DNA of 53,258 bases from Nitrospirota bacterium (lineage in GTDB: Bacteria; Nitrospirota; Thermodesulfovibrionia; Thermodesulfovibrionales; UBA1546): the NCBI GenBank assembly GCA_026387575.1, contig JAPLLK010000025.1:1-53258 (forward strand), in the 5' to 3' direction. This document shows positions 15,628-23,956 of the stretch, piece after piece. The notes below the pieces were generated by a model. It ran no database searches, was not told the DNA's origin, and saw only the letters and a program-made list of their open reading frames with translations. A program made the translations under genes and the position numbers. Every line of letters begins with the position of its first letter. The first letter of the stretch is position 1.

Positions 15628-16720
15628 TTTTGATTTTTACCTGCCGGAAGGACTGATCGCAAAAAAACCTTCTGACAAAAGAGACCTCTCAAGGCTTTTA
15701 GTGCTTCACAAAAACGGCAAAATAGAGCACAGAATCTTCGGTGCTCTCCCCGACTATCTTAATGAAGGTGACCTGCTTTTACTTAATAATACCAAAGTTT
15801 TTCCGGCTAGACTTACAGGGGCAAAGCCTACAGGAGGAAGATTTGAATTTCTGCTGGTAAAAGAAATCGGTGTTGACAAGTGGGAAATACTATCAAAAGG
15901 GAAATACAGAGGGGGAATATCAATAGCAGAAGGATTTTCAGCAGACATAGAAAACGGGACAGCCCGGTTTTCGTATTCAGGAGACTTCATGGAAAATGTG
16001 TGGAGATGCGGAGATATGCCTTTGCCGCCGTATATAAAGCGCAAACCGGAGCCGGTTGACAGAGAATGGTATCAGACAGTATATGCAGAAAAAGAAGGGT
16101 CCATCGCAGCTCCGACAGCCGGAATGCACTTTACCGGAGAACTTATAGGCAAGATAAAGGACAAAGGCGTGAATGTCAGGTGCCTGACACTTCATGTAGG
16201 GATAGGGACATTCAAACCTATAAAAACAGAGAATTTAAGTGAGCATTCTATGGATGCAGAATATTTTGAGATAGGGAAAGAGATTATTGAAGATATAAAA
16301 AGAACAAAAGCCTTTGGCAAAAGAGTCTTATCTGTCGGAACCACAACAACTCGGGCTATAGAGGGGTATGTCAGCGGCAAATGGGCAAAACATGATACAA
16401 GATGCATGATACAAGATGCAGGTGACAAGATACAGGATACAGGACACAGGATTCAGGATAAAAAAATCATGCATCGTTCACCATGCATTGTAAATCATAA
16501 ATCTCAAAACATATGCGGTTATACAAACATCTTCATCTGTCCGGGTTATGAGTTCAGGGTTGTTGACTCCCTTATAACTAATTTTCACCTCCCCCGTTCA
16601 ACCCCGCTTATGCTGGCTTCTGCCTTCTGCGACGCCGAAAAACTGAGCGGCGCATACAGCGTTGCTGTGAGTCAAAAATATAGATTTTTCTCCTACGGCG
16701 ATGCTATGCTTATCCTGTGA
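15614..16720 (+). CDS. queA: S-adenosylmethionine:tRNA ribosyltransferase-isomerase QueA with repeat-encoded insert
   Basis: 368 aa from ATG 15614 (MKAADFDFYLPEGLIAKKP). The track start at 15488 lies inside spoIID and is rejected. Family motifs are LLLNNTKVFPARL, AAPTAGMHFT, LHVGIGTFKPI, GTTTTRAIE and SLITNFHLPRSTPLML. QueA transfers ribosyl from SAM to preQ1 in tRNA to give epoxyqueuosine, the QueH substrate. Residues about 260-297, between EGYVSGKW and GYTNIFICPGYEF, are encoded by a 112-bp heptamer tract and are absent from the family core. They probably form a surface loop. Without them the length would match the usual 340 or so. Confidence 0.94.
   Translation: MKAADFDFYLPEGLIAKKPSDKRDLSRLLVLHKNGKIEHRIFGALPDYLNEGDLLLLNNTKVFPARLTGAKPTGGRFEFLLVKEIGVDKWEILSKGKYRGGISIAEGFSADIENGTARFSYSGDFMENVWRCGDMPLPPYIKRKPEPVDREWYQTVYAEKEGSIAAPTAGMHFTGELIGKIKDKGVNVRCLTLHVGIGTFKPIKTENLSEHSMDAEYFEIGKEIIEDIKRTKAFGKRVLSVGTTTTRAIEGYVSGKWAKHDTRCMIQDAGDKIQDTGHRIQDKKIMHRSPCIVNHKSQNICGYTNIFICPGYEFRVVDSLITNFHLPRSTPLMLASAFCDAEKLSGAYSVAVSQKYRFFSYGDAMLIL
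16391..16502 (+). repeat. Composite heptamer tract C, in frame inside queA
   Basis: Sixteen consecutive 7-bp words: CATGATA, CAAGATG, CATGATA, CAAGATG, CAGGTGA, CAAGATA, CAGGATA, CAGGACA, CAGGATT, CAGGATA, AAAAAAT, CATGCAT, CGTTCAC, CATGCAT, TGTAAAT, CATAAAT. It has the same CARGATA / A-rich / CATGCAT order as the other composite tracts. The queA frame stays open throughout. Confidence 0.93.
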
Positions 16721-16721
16721 A

Positions 16722-17369
16722 ATGAAATACAGCAGCCTTAAAGCAAAACGGAAAACAGCCTTGCCGGACAGGAAATTCATCATAGCTATTATTGTATTTA
16801 TCTCTGCGCTGAGTTTTAGCCTCGGTTATTTTGTAGGGGGTGCAGGAGATAAAGGAAAACAGTCCGAATACCAGATAATCGCAGCTCCGGAACTTGAGGC
16901 GAACCCTCAAGTTCCGGAGCTGCCCGCTCCGGGCAATGCGCCTCAGATTGCAACTGCATCTCAGCCCGTGATTGTTGCCTCAGGCGACTCGCTACCTCTG
17001 CCTGTTCAGCCTTCTGCCCTAAAAGAGCCTGCCGAACCCAAGGTTGAAACTGACAACTCTCAGCAGGATGATATAAAATACACTGTTCAGGCTGGCGCAT
17101 TCAAAAACTTGAAGGAAGCGGAAACGCTCAAACACAAACTTGAGACTAAAGGGTACAAGGCATACATAAAAAAATATGCTAAATCCAAAAACCCGAAGTT
17201 ATATAAGGTAAGGACAGGAGAATTTGCTGTCAAGGAAGAAGCAACAGCGCTTGCGCTCAAACTGAAAAATGAGGGGCTGAAGGCCTTTGTAACCCTGAAA
17301 AATGAAGACGCTCGCAGGGATAAAAATTCATCCCAGCCCAGCACTGCCAAAAAGGAGAACCTACGGTAA
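16722..17369 (+). CDS. SPOR-domain membrane protein
   Basis: 215 aa from ATG 16722, one base after the queA stop. One transmembrane helix (FIIAIIVFISALSFSLGYFVGG) is followed by a proline-rich linker and a C-terminal SPOR domain of about 75 aa (IKYTVQAGAFKNLKEAETLKHKLETKGYKAY to LKNEGLKAFVTLKN). SPOR domains bind denuded septal peptidoglycan, so it probably localises to the division site. The linker contains a 19-bp perfect inverted repeat in the DNA (16881-16923). It fits beside the SpoIID-like gene two genes upstream. Confidence 0.87.
   Translation: MKYSSLKAKRKTALPDRKFIIAIIVFISALSFSLGYFVGGAGDKGKQSEYQIIAAPELEANPQVPELPAPGNAPQIATASQPVIVASGDSLPLPVQPSALKEPAEPKVETDNSQQDDIKYTVQAGAFKNLKEAETLKHKLETKGYKAYIKKYAKSKNPKLYKVRTGEFAVKEEATALALKLKNEGLKAFVTLKNEDARRDKNSSQPSTAKKENLR
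16881..16923. repeat. 19-bp perfect inverted repeat inside the SPOR gene
   Basis: Arm GCAGCTCCGGAACTTGAGG (16881-16899), 5-nt loop CGAAC, then the exact reverse complement (16905-16923). It encodes AAPELEANPQVPELPA in the linker. The central GGCGAACCC 9-mer is shared with the small palindrome inside the DsbC-like signal region (543-551), which hints at a family of palindromic inserts. Confidence 0.92.
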
Positions 17370-18328
17370 CCATAGAAATAGAACTTGACAGCGAAAAGGA
17401 ATTAACCTTCCTTTACAGCGGGTTTGACAAAAACCTCAAACTTATAGAAGAGGCTTTCAATATAACCGCAAGCTTCAGGGGAAACAAGATATTTATTCAG
17501 GGAGAACCCGAGCCTGCCGCAAAAGCTGAAAAGCTCATAAACGAGCTGCGCTCCATAAGTGAGGATGGTTATCTGCTTAAGCCTGAAGACATCAGTTACG
17601 CAATAAGGGCAGCGGCAGCCGGGCATAAAACATCCCTCAAAGATTTATTCCTGAACAATATACCTGTGTCTTCAAAAAAGAGATTTATCATACCGAAAAC
17701 CGAGACACAGAGGCAATATATTGAAGCTATGCGTAATTATGATATTGTCATAGGTATAGGGCCTGCAGGCACAGGCAAGACCTACCTTGCAATGGCAATG
17801 GCAATAAACGCCCTTCTGAAAAAGCAGGTGAGCAGGATAGTTCTTGCGCGGCCTGCTGTTGAAGCCGGAGAAAAACTCGGCTTTCTGCCCGGCGACATGT
17901 ACGAAAAGGTTAACCCTTACCTGAGACCCCTTTATGATGCCCTTTTTGATATGATAGAGGCGGAAAAGGCAAGCAAATTTATTGAGCGCGGCATCATAGA
18001 GATTGCGCCATTAGCTTTTATGAGAGGAAGGACATTGAATGATTCCTTTATAATCCTTGACGAGGCGCAGAATACAACATCGGAGCAGATGAAGATGTAT
18101 CTTACAAGACTGGGATTTAACTCAAAGACCGTAATTACAGGAGACGTAACACAGATTGACCTGCCGGCAGGGAAACTGTCAGGATTGATAGAGGCTGAAA
18201 AAATACTGAATGACATAGAGGGCATAAAAGTTATATATTTTTCCGAGAAAGATGTCGTAAGGCATAAGCTCGTTCAGGAAATAGTAAAGGCATATGAAAG
18301 ATATGAAAAACGGAACACGGAAGATTAG
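17363..18328 (+). CDS. phoH: PhoH family ATPase/ribonuclease-associated protein, start uncertain
   Basis: The conserved core has Walker A GPAGTGKT and Walker B FIILDEAQN. The track starts at GTG 17666, which would remove the N-terminal KH-like domain. The same frame is open upstream and encodes EIELDSEKELTFLYSGF and ISYAIRAAAAG, which look like that domain. Between the in-frame TAA near 17321 and 17666 there is no ATG, GTG or TTG. The only ribosome site (AAAAGGAG, 17350-17357) would serve ACG 17363 or ATA 17372, overlapping the SPOR stop. I mark the homology extent. It precedes the 7TM-HD and ybeY genes, a common arrangement linked to RNA maturation. Confidence 0.85.
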   Translation, partial: TVTIEIELDSEKELTFLYSGFDKNLKLIEEAFNITASFRGNKIFIQGEPEPAAKAEKLINELRSISEDGYLLKPEDISYAIRAAAAGHKTSLKDLFLNNIPVSSKKRFIIPKTETQRQYIEAMRNYDIVIGIGPAGTGKTYLAMAMAINALLKKQVSRIVLARPAVEAGEKLGFLPGDMYEKVNPYLRPLYDALFDMIEAEKASKFIERGIIEIAPLAFMRGRTLNDSFIILDEAQNTTSEQMKMYLTRLGFNSKTVITGDVTQIDLPAGKLSGLIEAEKILNDIEGIKVIYFSEKDVVRHKLVQEIVKAYERYEKRNTED

Positions 18329-19742
18329 CAGAAAGATTGACATAAAAAAATATTTGCTGCTGATTGTATTTGGATTCTTAGCTACCATTGCAATACAGGA
18401 GAGAGCCGGCGCTGAACGTTTTGCGGGAGGACTGCTCACCACCTGCCTTCTTTTAACTATCCTGTACAGGGATATACTGCGGTATAAACCTGCTTATTTT
18501 AAAAACTACAACATGCTCGTCCTTCTCGGTTTTATGATTGTCAGCACACTTATTCTCGGAAGATTTTTTGAGTATATACTGGTAAACCTTGCACGTGGAA
18601 TCGGCCTGGCACCCATAGAAGTCACATTGTTCGGCATACCGATAGCAGCAGGCGCAATGCTCGTCACTCTTTTATTTGATTTTCACACCGCAATAGTGTT
18701 TTCCTTTGTAGTGAGCCTCTTAAGCGGGCTGTGGCTCAACAGTGCAATCTTTCCGGTATATGCTTTTGTTGGAAGCCTGACTGCCGCATTCAGCGTTATA
18801 AGGTGTAAAAGGAGGTCAGCGCTCTTGACGGGCGGGTTTTATGTTGGAGCGATAAACGGTGTCACTGCAAGCATCCTGTTGCTTTTTACAGGAGAGTTCT
18901 TTTCTGTTAAGGCATTTCCTGCAGTAATGTTTGCGCTGTCCTCAGGGATAAGCGTCACGGCAGTTGTCTCTGTAATGCTTCCCATTCTTGAATACACGTT
19001 CAAAGTCACAACTGATATAAGTTTGCTTGAACTCCTTGATATGGAACAGCCGCTCATGAAAAATCTCATGATAACTGCTCCCGGGACGTATCACCACAGC
19101 GTTATAGTCGGCAATCTTGTTGAGTCCGCAGCAGAGGCAGTAGGCGTTAATCCCCTGCTTGCAAGGGTAAGCTCATATTACCATGACATAGGCAAGATCA
19201 AGATGCCGGAATATTTTGTTGAAAACCAGAGCCATTCTATGAGCAAACATGAGCAGCTGGCTCCTCACATGAGCAGTATGATAATATCTTCGCATGTAAA
19301 AGAGGGCGTAGAGCTTGCAAAGCAGCATAAACTCCCGCAGCCGATTATAGATATAATAGAGCAGCATCACGGCACAAGCCTTATGACTTTTTTTTATCAG
19401 AAGGCAAAAGGACAGAGAGGTGAGAACGAGCTTTCTGAAGAAGAATATAAATATCCGGGGCCTAAACCGCAGACACGCGTAGCCGCGCTCGTTATGATGG
19501 CAGATGCTGTTGAGGCTGCGTCAAAGGTTTTAAATGATTCTACGCCTGCAAGAGTTTCCGCGCTTGTTGACAAGATAATAAACCATATATTCCTTGAAGG
19601 ACAGCTTGACGAATGCGAACTCACGCTGAAAGACATCTCAGAGATAAAGAAGCACTTCTCATATATACTCACAGGAATCCTGCACAAGAGAATAGATTAC
19701 CCGGGGTTTAATTTTAACGGCGGCTCTTCAAAATTTCAATAA
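18294..19742 (+). CDS. 7TM-HD family (PgpH-like) cyclic dinucleotide phosphodiesterase
   Basis: 482 aa. About seven hydrophobic helices cover residues 20-245, followed by an HD domain: HHSVIVGNLVESAAEAVG, SYYHDIGKIKMPEYFVENQ (the HD pair) and IIEQHHGTSLMTFFY. Family members such as PgpH hydrolyse c-di-AMP. The usual large extracellular 7TMR-HDED domain before the helices is missing, and the protein is about 200-300 residues shorter than typical members. The start overlaps phoH by 35 nt and ybeY follows 17 bp later. Confidence 0.87.
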   Translation: MKDMKNGTRKISRKIDIKKYLLLIVFGFLATIAIQERAGAERFAGGLLTTCLLLTILYRDILRYKPAYFKNYNMLVLLGFMIVSTLILGRFFEYILVNLARGIGLAPIEVTLFGIPIAAGAMLVTLLFDFHTAIVFSFVVSLLSGLWLNSAIFPVYAFVGSLTAAFSVIRCKRRSALLTGGFYVGAINGVTASILLLFTGEFFSVKAFPAVMFALSSGISVTAVVSVMLPILEYTFKVTTDISLLELLDMEQPLMKNLMITAPGTYHHSVIVGNLVESAAEAVGVNPLLARVSSYYHDIGKIKMPEYFVENQSHSMSKHEQLAPHMSSMIISSHVKEGVELAKQHKLPQPIIDIIEQHHGTSLMTFFYQKAKGQRGENELSEEEYKYPGPKPQTRVAALVMMADAVEAASKVLNDSTPARVSALVDKIINHIFLEGQLDECELTLKDISEIKKHFSYILTGILHKRIDYPGFNFNGGSSKFQ

Positions 19743-19758
19743 GCACAACGGCAGATTA

Positions 19759-20208
19759 ATGAAGGTTCTAATACAGAACAGGCAAAAACCGACAAAAATA
19801 AACCAGCAAAAGATAAAGCGTGATTCAGCGGCATTGCTCCGGCTTCTCGGGCTGAAAGATGCAGAACTAAGCATGCTTTTTGTAAATGACCGCCAGATGA
19901 AGGAGTTGAACCATAAATACCGCGGCATTGACAGGACTACGGATGTGCTCTCATTTCCGCAGCATAGTGCCAAAGTAAATGAGAAGAAGGGGGACTATGG
20001 GACTAAGGAACTATTGCTCGGTGATGTTGTGATAAACCTTCAGGCGGCAAAGAGACAGGCGCCTAAGCATGGACTTACATTTAATGAAGAGTTCAGATGG
20101 CTTCTTGTTCATGGAATTCTTCACCTGATCGGATATGACCATGAAAGGAGCAAATACGCTGAGAGGAAAATGCGGACAATGGAAAGGGATTTATTGGCGT
20201 GCATTTGA
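19759..20208 (+). CDS. ybeY: Endoribonuclease YbeY
   Basis: 149 aa. It carries the zinc signature HGILHLIGYDH and the conserved NHKYRGIDRTTDVLSFP segment. YbeY is a metal-dependent RNase needed for 16S rRNA 3'-end maturation and ribosome quality control. It sits after phoH and the 7TM-HD gene, the order seen in many bacteria. Confidence 0.95.
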   Translation: MKVLIQNRQKPTKINQQKIKRDSAALLRLLGLKDAELSMLFVNDRQMKELNHKYRGIDRTTDVLSFPQHSAKVNEKKGDYGTKELLLGDVVINLQAAKRQAPKHGLTFNEEFRWLLVHGILHLIGYDHERSKYAERKMRTMERDLLACI

Positions 20209-20228
20209 TTAAGAAAGGATAAAAACTG

Positions 20229-21068
20229 ATGCTTGCAAAACGCATAATCCCATGCCTTGATGTTAAGGACGGAAGGGTTGTAAAAGGCGTAAGCTTTGTC
20301 AATCTCAGGGATGCAGGAGATCCTGTTGAGAATGCGATCTTTTATGATGAGCAGGGCGCTGATGAACTCGTATTCCTTGATATAACAGCATCTCATGAGA
20401 AAAGGCAGATAATACGTGATGTTGTTGAAAGGACTGCAAACGATGTCTTCATGCCGCTTACAGTCGGCGGAGGAATCGGCGCTCTTGATGATATAAGACA
20501 GCTTCTGAAATCAGGATGCGATAAGGTTTCTGTGAATACATCTGCTGTAAGAGACCCTCATTTTGTAAGCCGCGCAGCAGAGAGATTCGGAAGCCAGTGC
20601 ATCGTTGTTGCAATTGATGCGAAGCTTGTTACAAAAGAGATGACATTTACAGAAGGAGAGAAATGGTTTAACGATAAATCTTTCAGAGGAGTCTTGCTCG
20701 GAGATTTAAATGAAGGATTGACATGGGCGATATCTACACACGGCGGAAGAAAGATGAAAAGCATTGATGCAGTTCAATGGGCAAAGAAGATGGAGGAATT
20801 AGGCGCAGGCGAGATACTTCTTACAAGTATGAACAGGGACGGCACAAAGGACGGATATGACATTGAGCTTACAAAGGCGATTTCGGAGGCTGTGTCAATT
20901 CCTGTTATCGCCTCAGGCGGCGCAGGCAATTTGGAGCATCTCTACGAAGGGCTTGTGCTTGGTAAGGCTGATGCTGTATTGGCAGCATCCATATTTCACT
21001 ACAGAGAATATACAATTAAAGAGGCAAAAGAGTATCTGAAACAAAAGGGCGTAGCTGTAAGGCTCTAA
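20229..21068 (+). CDS. hisF: Imidazole glycerol phosphate synthase cyclase subunit HisF
   Basis: 279 aa TIM barrel. The catalytic aspartates are in [12 protein letters not shown] (D11 region) and VVAIDAKLV. Other motifs are [27 protein letters not shown] and ASGGAGN. With HisH it makes imidazole glycerol phosphate and AICAR in histidine synthesis. It is 20-25 residues longer than the common 250-258 because of an extended loop after DAKLV ([18 protein letters not shown] and onward), a variant I believe occurs in several lineages. A good ribosome site (AAAGGA) precedes the ATG. The next gene is convergent and overlaps by 4 nt. Confidence 0.95.
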   Translation: MLAKRIIPCLDVKDGRVVKGVSFVNLRDAGDPVENAIFYDEQGADELVFLDITASHEKRQIIRDVVERTANDVFMPLTVGGGIGALDDIRQLLKSGCDKVSVNTSAVRDPHFVSRAAERFGSQCIVVAIDAKLVTKEMTFTEGEKWFNDKSFRGVLLGDLNEGLTWAISTHGGRKMKSIDAVQWAKKMEELGAGEILLTSMNRDGTKDGYDIELTKAISEAVSIPVIASGGAGNLEHLYEGLVLGKADAVLAASIFHYREYTIKEAKEYLKQKGVAVRL

Positions 21069-22029
21069 GCCGGTAACGCTGCTTTTTTCTTCTCTGGCAT
21101 CTGTATCCTATATTTTTCAATCATCCCTTCTGTTGCAGGGCTTACCGTAACGCTAAATTTCTTGCTTTTCAAATGAAAAGCCACATCAACGGACGGAAGA
21201 TGTTTTGCGTCAGAATACCTTGCGCATATTGCTGCTGCAAGGTTAATGAAATCTTGAGAGCCATCGCCTGTGAGGAGTGTTACCGGGCTTCCGAAGTTTT
21301 CAACGCTTAAGATATAATCCCCTTCTCCTGCAAGGGACTCTATATTATCATTGTCTTTCTCATCCCTTCCGACAATTGCCTTGCATGACGGAGATAATCT
21401 GAAATGCCTTCCTGCTCTTAAGAGGTGCAAATCTTTCAAAGAGGGATTCGGATTATAATTCAAAAGCTCTCTAAGCCTGAAAGAGTAATTCGGCTCTGTA
21501 AGCAGACAGCCGCCGGCAGGCATCGGGTAGTCTGTAAGTCCGAACTCTTTTGCAAGCGCCATCTGCTGTTTCCTTGAGCGGCCGTTAAACGCATGAAGCT
21601 TATCACTGTCAACAATACCGTTTATTTCAGGAATGGTGGGTTCAAACAGCTTTGCGCTCAAAGGCCTGAGGACAATTCCTGACACGCCGGCTTTTTTATC
21701 AATCATGGCAAGCGTATTTCTCATCTGGCTCATCGGCCTTTGTCCTATCACTTCGCCTGTAATTATAAAATTAAATCCGGTTATATTCATTAATTCCTTT
21801 GCCTCTTTGAGCATAAGAATCCTGCAGTCAATGCAAGGGTTCATATTTCTGCCGTACCCGTATTTCGGATTTTTCACAATGCTGATGAACTTATCACCGA
21901 GATGGCAGAGTTTCATCCGAAATGCGTGAGGAATGTTATGGCAGTGACATCTATCCCCTGCCTGAGCATTGTGAGGATTGCAAGGGTGCTGTCAAGACCT
22001 CCTGAAAAAAGCGCTATTGCCTTTGCCAT
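21065..22029 (-). pseudogene. Broken PP-loop (ThiI/MnmA-like) sulfurtransferase with NFACT-R-like C-terminus
   Basis: The minus strand from ATG 22029 encodes MAKAIALFSGGLDSTLAIL, a PP-loop ATP pyrophosphatase motif, and stops at TGA (21915-21913) after THFG. A second frame starts at ATG 21916 inside ATGA and continues KLCHLGDKFISIV, GRNMNPCIDCRILML (CxxC) and a C-terminal DUF814/NFACT-R-like region. MnmA/ThiI-type enzymes have an extra helical segment between these parts, so an internal deletion of perhaps 10-25 residues plus a frameshift seems to have split the gene. Alternatives are coupled translation of two halves or an assembly error. Intact relatives are thought to act in tRNA thiolation. 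Confidence 0.65.
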
Positions 22030-22043
22030 AGTTTTATTCTTTT

Positions 22044-22718
22044 TCACCCTAATCTATGTTCTCTTCGGAACTCATTTAATGCTATGCTGTTAATTATCCT
22101 GACTACTTCTTTATGCACTGCCTCAATGCCCCTTGATGCCTTTACCAATTTTATTCTCTTCGGTTCTTTGGCCGCGAGTTTGAGAAAACCTTCCCTGACT
22201 TTTTTGTGAAACTTTACATCCTCAAGTTCAAGCCTGTCCACTTTATTGATATGTTTGTTTCTCATAAGACCGGTCTCAACATCAAGGTCAAGAAGTATTG
22301 ATAGATCCGGCCTCATCCTGCCTGTTGCAATCCTGTCAAGAGAGTCTATCAGCTTAAGGCTTATGCCCCTGCCATAGCCCTGATACGCAGCGGTAGAGTC
22401 GCTGAAACGGTCTGTAATGACAATGTTCCCTTTGGCGAGTGCAGGAGTAATTTTTTCTTTTATATGCTGGATTCTGGCAGCGTTATAAAGCAAAAGCTCT
22501 GTAAGATAGTCCATCTCCTTATGCTTGGTTGAAAGCAGCACCTTTCTTATCTGAAGGCTTATCGGAGTGCCGCCCGGCTCCTCTGTGAGAACAGTCTTGC
22601 GCCCTTTTTTTGCGAGATATTCGGACAGCAGCCTTGCCTGTGTGGATTTGCCGGTGCCTTCTATTCCCTCAAAGGATATAAAGACTCCCCTTCCCAGCTT
22701 TTGTTTTATGCCTTTCAT
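22044..22718 (-). CDS. tmk: Thymidylate kinase
   Basis: 224 aa. The P-loop is FEGIEGTGKSTQA, followed by EEPGGTPIS and the TMP-binding DR motif ITDRFSDSTAAYQGYGRG, with LILLDLDVETG-like SILLDLDVETGL in the core. It phosphorylates dTMP to dTDP. The start overlaps the stop of the MetE-like gene upstream by 4 nt, so both are probably in one operon with the broken PP-loop gene. Confidence 0.95.
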   Translation of the reverse strand: MKGIKQKLGRGVFISFEGIEGTGKSTQARLLSEYLAKKGRKTVLTEEPGGTPISLQIRKVLLSTKHKEMDYLTELLLYNAARIQHIKEKITPALAKGNIVITDRFSDSTAAYQGYGRGISLKLIDSLDRIATGRMRPDLSILLDLDVETGLMRNKHINKVDRLELEDVKFHKKVREGFLKLAAKEPKRIKLVKASRGIEAVHKEVVRIINSIALNEFRREHRLG

Positions 22719-23722
22719 TTTGAATACGCCTCTTTGAGATGCATAAGTATCTGGAATATCTTTAATGCCTCCTCAATGCTCCTTGAGCCTGCACCGCATG
22801 ACGGCGTAAGGATTATCCTTGAAAGAATAAGGTCTGATGAGATTGCCTTTGACATCTTTTCTATTTTCAGGTCAAATTGTTTTCTTATCGAATCGTAAGT
22901 TTCATGCCTTATCGCATCGGTTGTCGGCACAATCCCCCATGCAAGGCAGCCTCCTCTTTCAAGGAATCTGTCAACATCACTGCGATACATCAGGAGCGTG
23001 TCAAAATACCCGTATGCGTCAAAGTTCAGGATATCTATGCCTGTTCCCATCACACACGGCCAGTCAGCATTTCCGCAGCAGTGTATGCCTGAAATGCCTC
23101 CATTGTCTTTTATGGTATCTGAAGCCTCTCTTATAAGCCTCATTGCATCATTAGAGTTTACGCCAAGATAGGCTGTGCTGCCGAGAGCAGAGAGTATCGG
23201 CTCATCAAGAAATATAATCACATTATCTGCAAACTGCTTAAGCAGGCCTATCTGCCATCTGATTTTTGCCTTAAGAAGCATAAGCGCTATTTCCCTGAGT
23301 TCCTCATCAAAATAAACCGGCCTTCCATCCGCATCTTTTAGCCCAAGACTAAAGGTCAGAGGCCCTGTTACATGTCCCTTGAGAAACCCAAAAGGCGCTT
23401 TAATCATTTTGAGAAATGTATGAAGCCCTTTTCCATAATCATCGGAGATTGCAATCCTGCTGTCATCAGTGCATGACTCATAGAACCTTTCAAGCTCATC
23501 GCTCTTGTTTCTTTCAATCCAGACCAGTTCTTTTTCTGCATCTATCCTGATATAAGGCATTCCTTCGGAGTACTGAGGTATCATCCACTCCCTGAAGGAC
23601 ATCTTGGGAAGCTGAGGCCAGAAAGGGATGTCAAAAGTTTTGAGGATGAGCCTGCACGCTTCTTCGGCATCTTTGTGCGGAAGGCTTCCGATTCCTGTTG
23701 TTGAGAATAGCTTTGGCAGCAT
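22715..23722 (-). CDS. Compact MetE-like (UROD/MetE superfamily) methyltransferase
   Basis: 335 aa, about half the size of MetE, consisting of the C-terminal catalytic barrel only. Zinc-ligand-like residues are visible as GIHCCGN (H, C) and TPSCG (C), with a conserved DEP motif (IIFLDEPILSA). The opening STTGIGSLPHKD is typical of this subfamily. So-called core-MetE proteins have been reported to use methylated corrinoid proteins instead of folate as donor. With the ASKHA corrinoid activator and CooC in this window, a corrinoid-dependent methionine synthase role is plausible but inferred. Confidence 0.8.
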   Translation of the reverse strand: MLPKLFSTTGIGSLPHKDAEEACRLILKTFDIPFWPQLPKMSFREWMIPQYSEGMPYIRIDAEKELVWIERNKSDELERFYESCTDDSRIAISDDYGKGLHTFLKMIKAPFGFLKGHVTGPLTFSLGLKDADGRPVYFDEELREIALMLLKAKIRWQIGLLKQFADNVIIFLDEPILSALGSTAYLGVNSNDAMRLIREASDTIKDNGGISGIHCCGNADWPCVMGTGIDILNFDAYGYFDTLLMYRSDVDRFLERGGCLAWGIVPTTDAIRHETYDSIRKQFDLKIEKMSKAISSDLILSRIILTPSCGAGSRSIEEALKIFQILMHLKEAYSK

Positions 23723-23739
23723 CTAAGAATGATACATTA

Positions 23740-23934
23740 TTGACTGAATTTGTTTCAAATAAAGAGCAGGTTGCTATTATAGATTTAAATAGGCTCCGTG
23801 TCTTTGCCTTTGACTATTTTAAAAAGAGTTGCCTAATTACTGAGCATGAACAACTATCCCCTTTAATTACTCTTGGGGTAATTTTCTATTGGACATCAAC
23901 ATTTATTTTTGTTATGCTTTTAAAAGGAAGCTGA
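23740..23934 (+). CDS. Possible small membrane protein or gene remnant
   Basis: An open frame of 64-78 codons lies between the divergent MetE-like and rubrerythrin-like genes. It has only TTG start candidates (23698, 23740) and no ribosome site. The product would be EFVSNKEQVAIIDLNRLR and onward, ending in one hydrophobic segment (LITLGVIFYWTSTFIFVMLL). The composition looks coding-like, but I recognise no family. It could be the tail of a degraded gene. Confidence 0.3.
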   Translation: MTEFVSNKEQVAIIDLNRLRVFAFDYFKKSCLITEHEQLSPLITLGVIFYWTSTFIFVMLLKGS

Positions 23935-23956
23935 TATAGACTGTAGAGGAGGCACT

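Noticed and set aside
16391-16502. Heptamer tracts as CRISPR arrays
   Set aside because: Units are only 7 bp with no spacers of constant length, they lie inside genes, and no cas genes are present.
20638-20760. Long loop in HisF as a repeat insertion
   Set aside because: No 7-bp periodicity in the DNA, and I recall similar longer HisF forms in other lineages, so it is treated as family variation.
21913-21915. TGA in the PP-loop gene as a selenocysteine codon
   Set aside because: Reading through gives unrelated sequence (NSAISVI); the conserved continuation is in another frame, so this is a frameshift or deletion, not recoding.
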